Assembly: GCA_025350345.1 (NCBI GenBank)
Contig: JANXYA010000364.1
Span: 1-6,954 of the forward strand
DNA from: Gammaproteobacteria bacterium
GTDB lineage: Bacteria > Pseudomonadota > Gammaproteobacteria > Steroidobacterales > Steroidobacteraceae
Reading direction: 5' to 3'
DNA length: 6,954 bases
Part shown: positions 5,946 through 6,954 of the stretch, in pieces
Layout: each line of letters opens with the position of its first letter
Numbering within the stretch: position 1 is the first letter of the stretch
Notes under the pieces: generated by a model
The model's database searches: none
What the model was told of the DNA's origin: nothing
The model's input: only the letters and a program-made list of their open reading frames with translations
Made by a program: the position numbers and the translations under genes

Positions 5946-6290
5946 GTGACGGCCATCGTGAACTTCGATTCGCTACCCGCGCCGACTGAGAGCGCGCCCG
6001 CCGCGGACCGGGTGCGGAGCGGGGATCCGCGCCAGCTGATCTGGAACCTGCTGTCCTCTGCCGACGGGCACTTCCACGTCGGTGAATGGGCCAGCGGGGT
6101 CGGCACCTGGGAGGTGCAGTACAGCGAGTTCGAGCTATGCCATATCCTCGCCGGCCTGGTGCGGGTGAGCGATGCCGGGGGCCCGAGCCGCCTGTACCGG
6201 GCCGGGGACACTTTTGTCATTCCCAGCGGATTTCGCGGGACCTGGGAAGTGATCGAGCCCTGTCGCAAGATCTACGCGATCTACGAGTAG
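5946..6290 (+). CDS. Cupin_3 (DUF861-type) single-domain protein
   Basis: The gene starts at GTG 5946 with GGGAG (5935-5939) at suitable spacing and encodes 114 residues. After a variable N-terminus (about 1-29) comes one small beta-barrel. WNLLSSADGHFHVGEWASGVGTWEV (33-57) leads to EFELCHILAG (61-70) and the hallmark GDTFVIPSGFRGTWEV (87-102), followed by KIYAIYE at the end. This pattern fits Cupin_3, the family of EutQ and ureidoglycine aminohydrolase domains. The classical metal-binding cupin residues are mostly absent: motif 1 has no HxH pair and the motif 2 His position is occupied by other residues, so metal binding is doubtful. There is no signal peptide, so it is cytoplasmic. It stands alone between a divergent and a convergent gene; its substrate cannot be told. 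Confidence 0.85.
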   Translation: MTAIVNFDSLPAPTESAPAADRVRSGDPRQLIWNLLSSADGHFHVGEWASGVGTWEVQYSEFELCHILAGLVRVSDAGGPSRLYRAGDTFVIPSGFRGTWEVIEPCRKIYAIYE

Positions 6291-6300
6291 CGCCGTCGGT

Positions 6301-6330
6301 GGCGCCGGCCAGCACACCTGGTCCGGCGCC
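6301..6330. terminator. Strong hairpin between convergent cupin and porin genes
   Basis: GGCGCCGGCCAG (6301-6312) pairs with CTGG (6318-6321) plus CCGGCGCC (6323-6330), giving a 12-bp stem with one bulged T and a 5-nt CACAC loop. It starts 11 bp after the cupin stop and 28 bp beyond the porin stop, so it can serve both strands. No T-run follows on either strand, so termination may need Rho, or the hairpin may mainly protect the 3' ends. Confidence 0.55.
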
Positions 6331-6357
6331 TGCCGCGGCCATTTCCTCAGGGCCTGA

Positions 6358-6954
6358 TCAGAACTTGAACAGGGCCTGCACCCATGCCTGCGTGGCATCG
6401 GAACTGCTGGCGCCACTGGGCTTGTACGTGTCGTAGCGGCCTTCGAGGCGCAATTCGAAGTTCTTCGCCGGCATGTAGCCAAAGGTCAACGTGCCTTCCT
6501 CGACATCCGTCTTGGTACCGAAGTTATAGCCGTCCTGGTCGTCCAGGTATTCGAGGCGGACAGAGCTGCGCCAGGTGTCACTGAGGGCGTAGTTCAGGTA
6601 TCCGGCCAGGCCATACCAGCTGGCGGAGCCGTGGCCCGTCGCGCCGGCATTTTCCTGCTGATCCCAGTCGGCGTTCACGATGACGGTCACAGCCGACGTG
6701 GCGGTCCAGGTGCCGACCAGGTCGACGAGCGCACGCTTGCCGACGATGCCGGTGCCCACCTGGCTGTAGTCGCCGTAATAACCGGCAGCAGCGAGCGTAA
6801 AGGCTTTCGAGGGAATCAGGGTCGTGCCCAGCTCGAGGGTCTTGCCGCCCTTGGCGGTGGAACCGTCAATGTTCCAGCCGTTATTGATGCCGACGTCAAA
6901 GGTGGCCTTGTCGGAGGCCGCATACGCGACGCGCACACCGACATGCGTCACCGG
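6358..6954 (-). CDS. Outer-membrane beta-barrel porin (BBP2/OmpL-like), C-terminal part
   Basis: The frame is open to the window edge on the minus strand and stops at 6358-6360, so about 199 C-terminal residues are visible and the signal peptide and N-terminal strands are missing; the GTG at 6951 is not a real start. The sequence is a series of amphipathic beta strands with alternating hydrophobic residues and aromatic girdles, for example TFDVGINNGWNI, FTLAAAGYYGDYS, ALVDLVGTWTATS, YGLAGYLNYALSD and SVRLEYLDDQDGY. The segment EEGTLTFGYMPAKNFELRLEGRYDTY is characteristic of the putative beta-barrel porin-2 (OmpL-like) family. The chain ends ALFKF, with the terminal Phe recognised by the BAM assembly machinery. 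The likely role is diffusion of small solutes across the outer membrane; the substrate is unknown. Confidence 0.85.
   Translation of the reverse strand, partial: PVTHVGVRVAYAASDKATFDVGINNGWNIDGSTAKGGKTLELGTTLIPSKAFTLAAAGYYGDYSQVGTGIVGKRALVDLVGTWTATSAVTVIVNADWDQQENAGATGHGSASWYGLAGYLNYALSDTWRSSVRLEYLDDQDGYNFGTKTDVEEGTLTFGYMPAKNFELRLEGRYDTYKPSGASSSDATQAWVQALFKF

Overview
The window is GC-rich, densely packed DNA from a Gram-negative bacterium. A lipobox lipoprotein, an outer-membrane beta-barrel ending in Phe, an LpxH-type phosphatase and a GlyGly-CTERM-like sorting tail together point to a gammaproteobacterium, perhaps near the Xanthomonadales/Nevskiales. That placement is inferred from protein character only. 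I see no tRNA, rRNA, CRISPR array, insertion sequence or phage gene.

Layout. (1) Bases 1-958 (+) hold a tight three-gene run with overlapping ends: a small protein resembling a ribbon-helix-helix DNA binder (5' end outside the window), a conserved protein of unknown function, and a small four-helix membrane protein. (2) Bases 1037-3070 (+) encode a lone cytoplasmic molybdopterin/4Fe-4S oxidoreductase of the DMSO-reductase superfamily, probably with its own promoter at 976-1003. (3) Bases 3210-5002 (+) hold a translationally coupled pair. The first gene is a lipoprotein resembling the post-PEP-CTERM-1 family. The second is a secreted zinc metalloprotease with an HELGH site, a possible distant third histidine, an Ig-like domain and a GlyGly-CTERM-like tail. 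(4) Bases 4968-5789 (-) encode an LpxH-like metallophosphoesterase whose 3' end overlaps the protease gene by 35 bp. (5) Bases 5790-5945 are a divergent control region with three perfect dyads and a TATAAT box. (6) Bases 5946-6290 (+) encode a one-domain Cupin_3 protein. (7) A strong hairpin at 6301-6330 separates it from the convergent end of an OmpL-like porin (6358-6954, -), whose N-terminal part lies beyond the window.

How the genes work together. The lipoprotein/protease pair is the most interesting unit: an envelope protein fused by overlap to a secreted protease that looks destined for rhombosortase processing. The molybdoenzyme has an iron-sulfur and metal-ligand layout nearly identical in spacing to E. 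coli FdhF but lacks the adjacent His of formate dehydrogenases, so its substrate is open. The other genes look like unrelated housekeeping or accessory functions.
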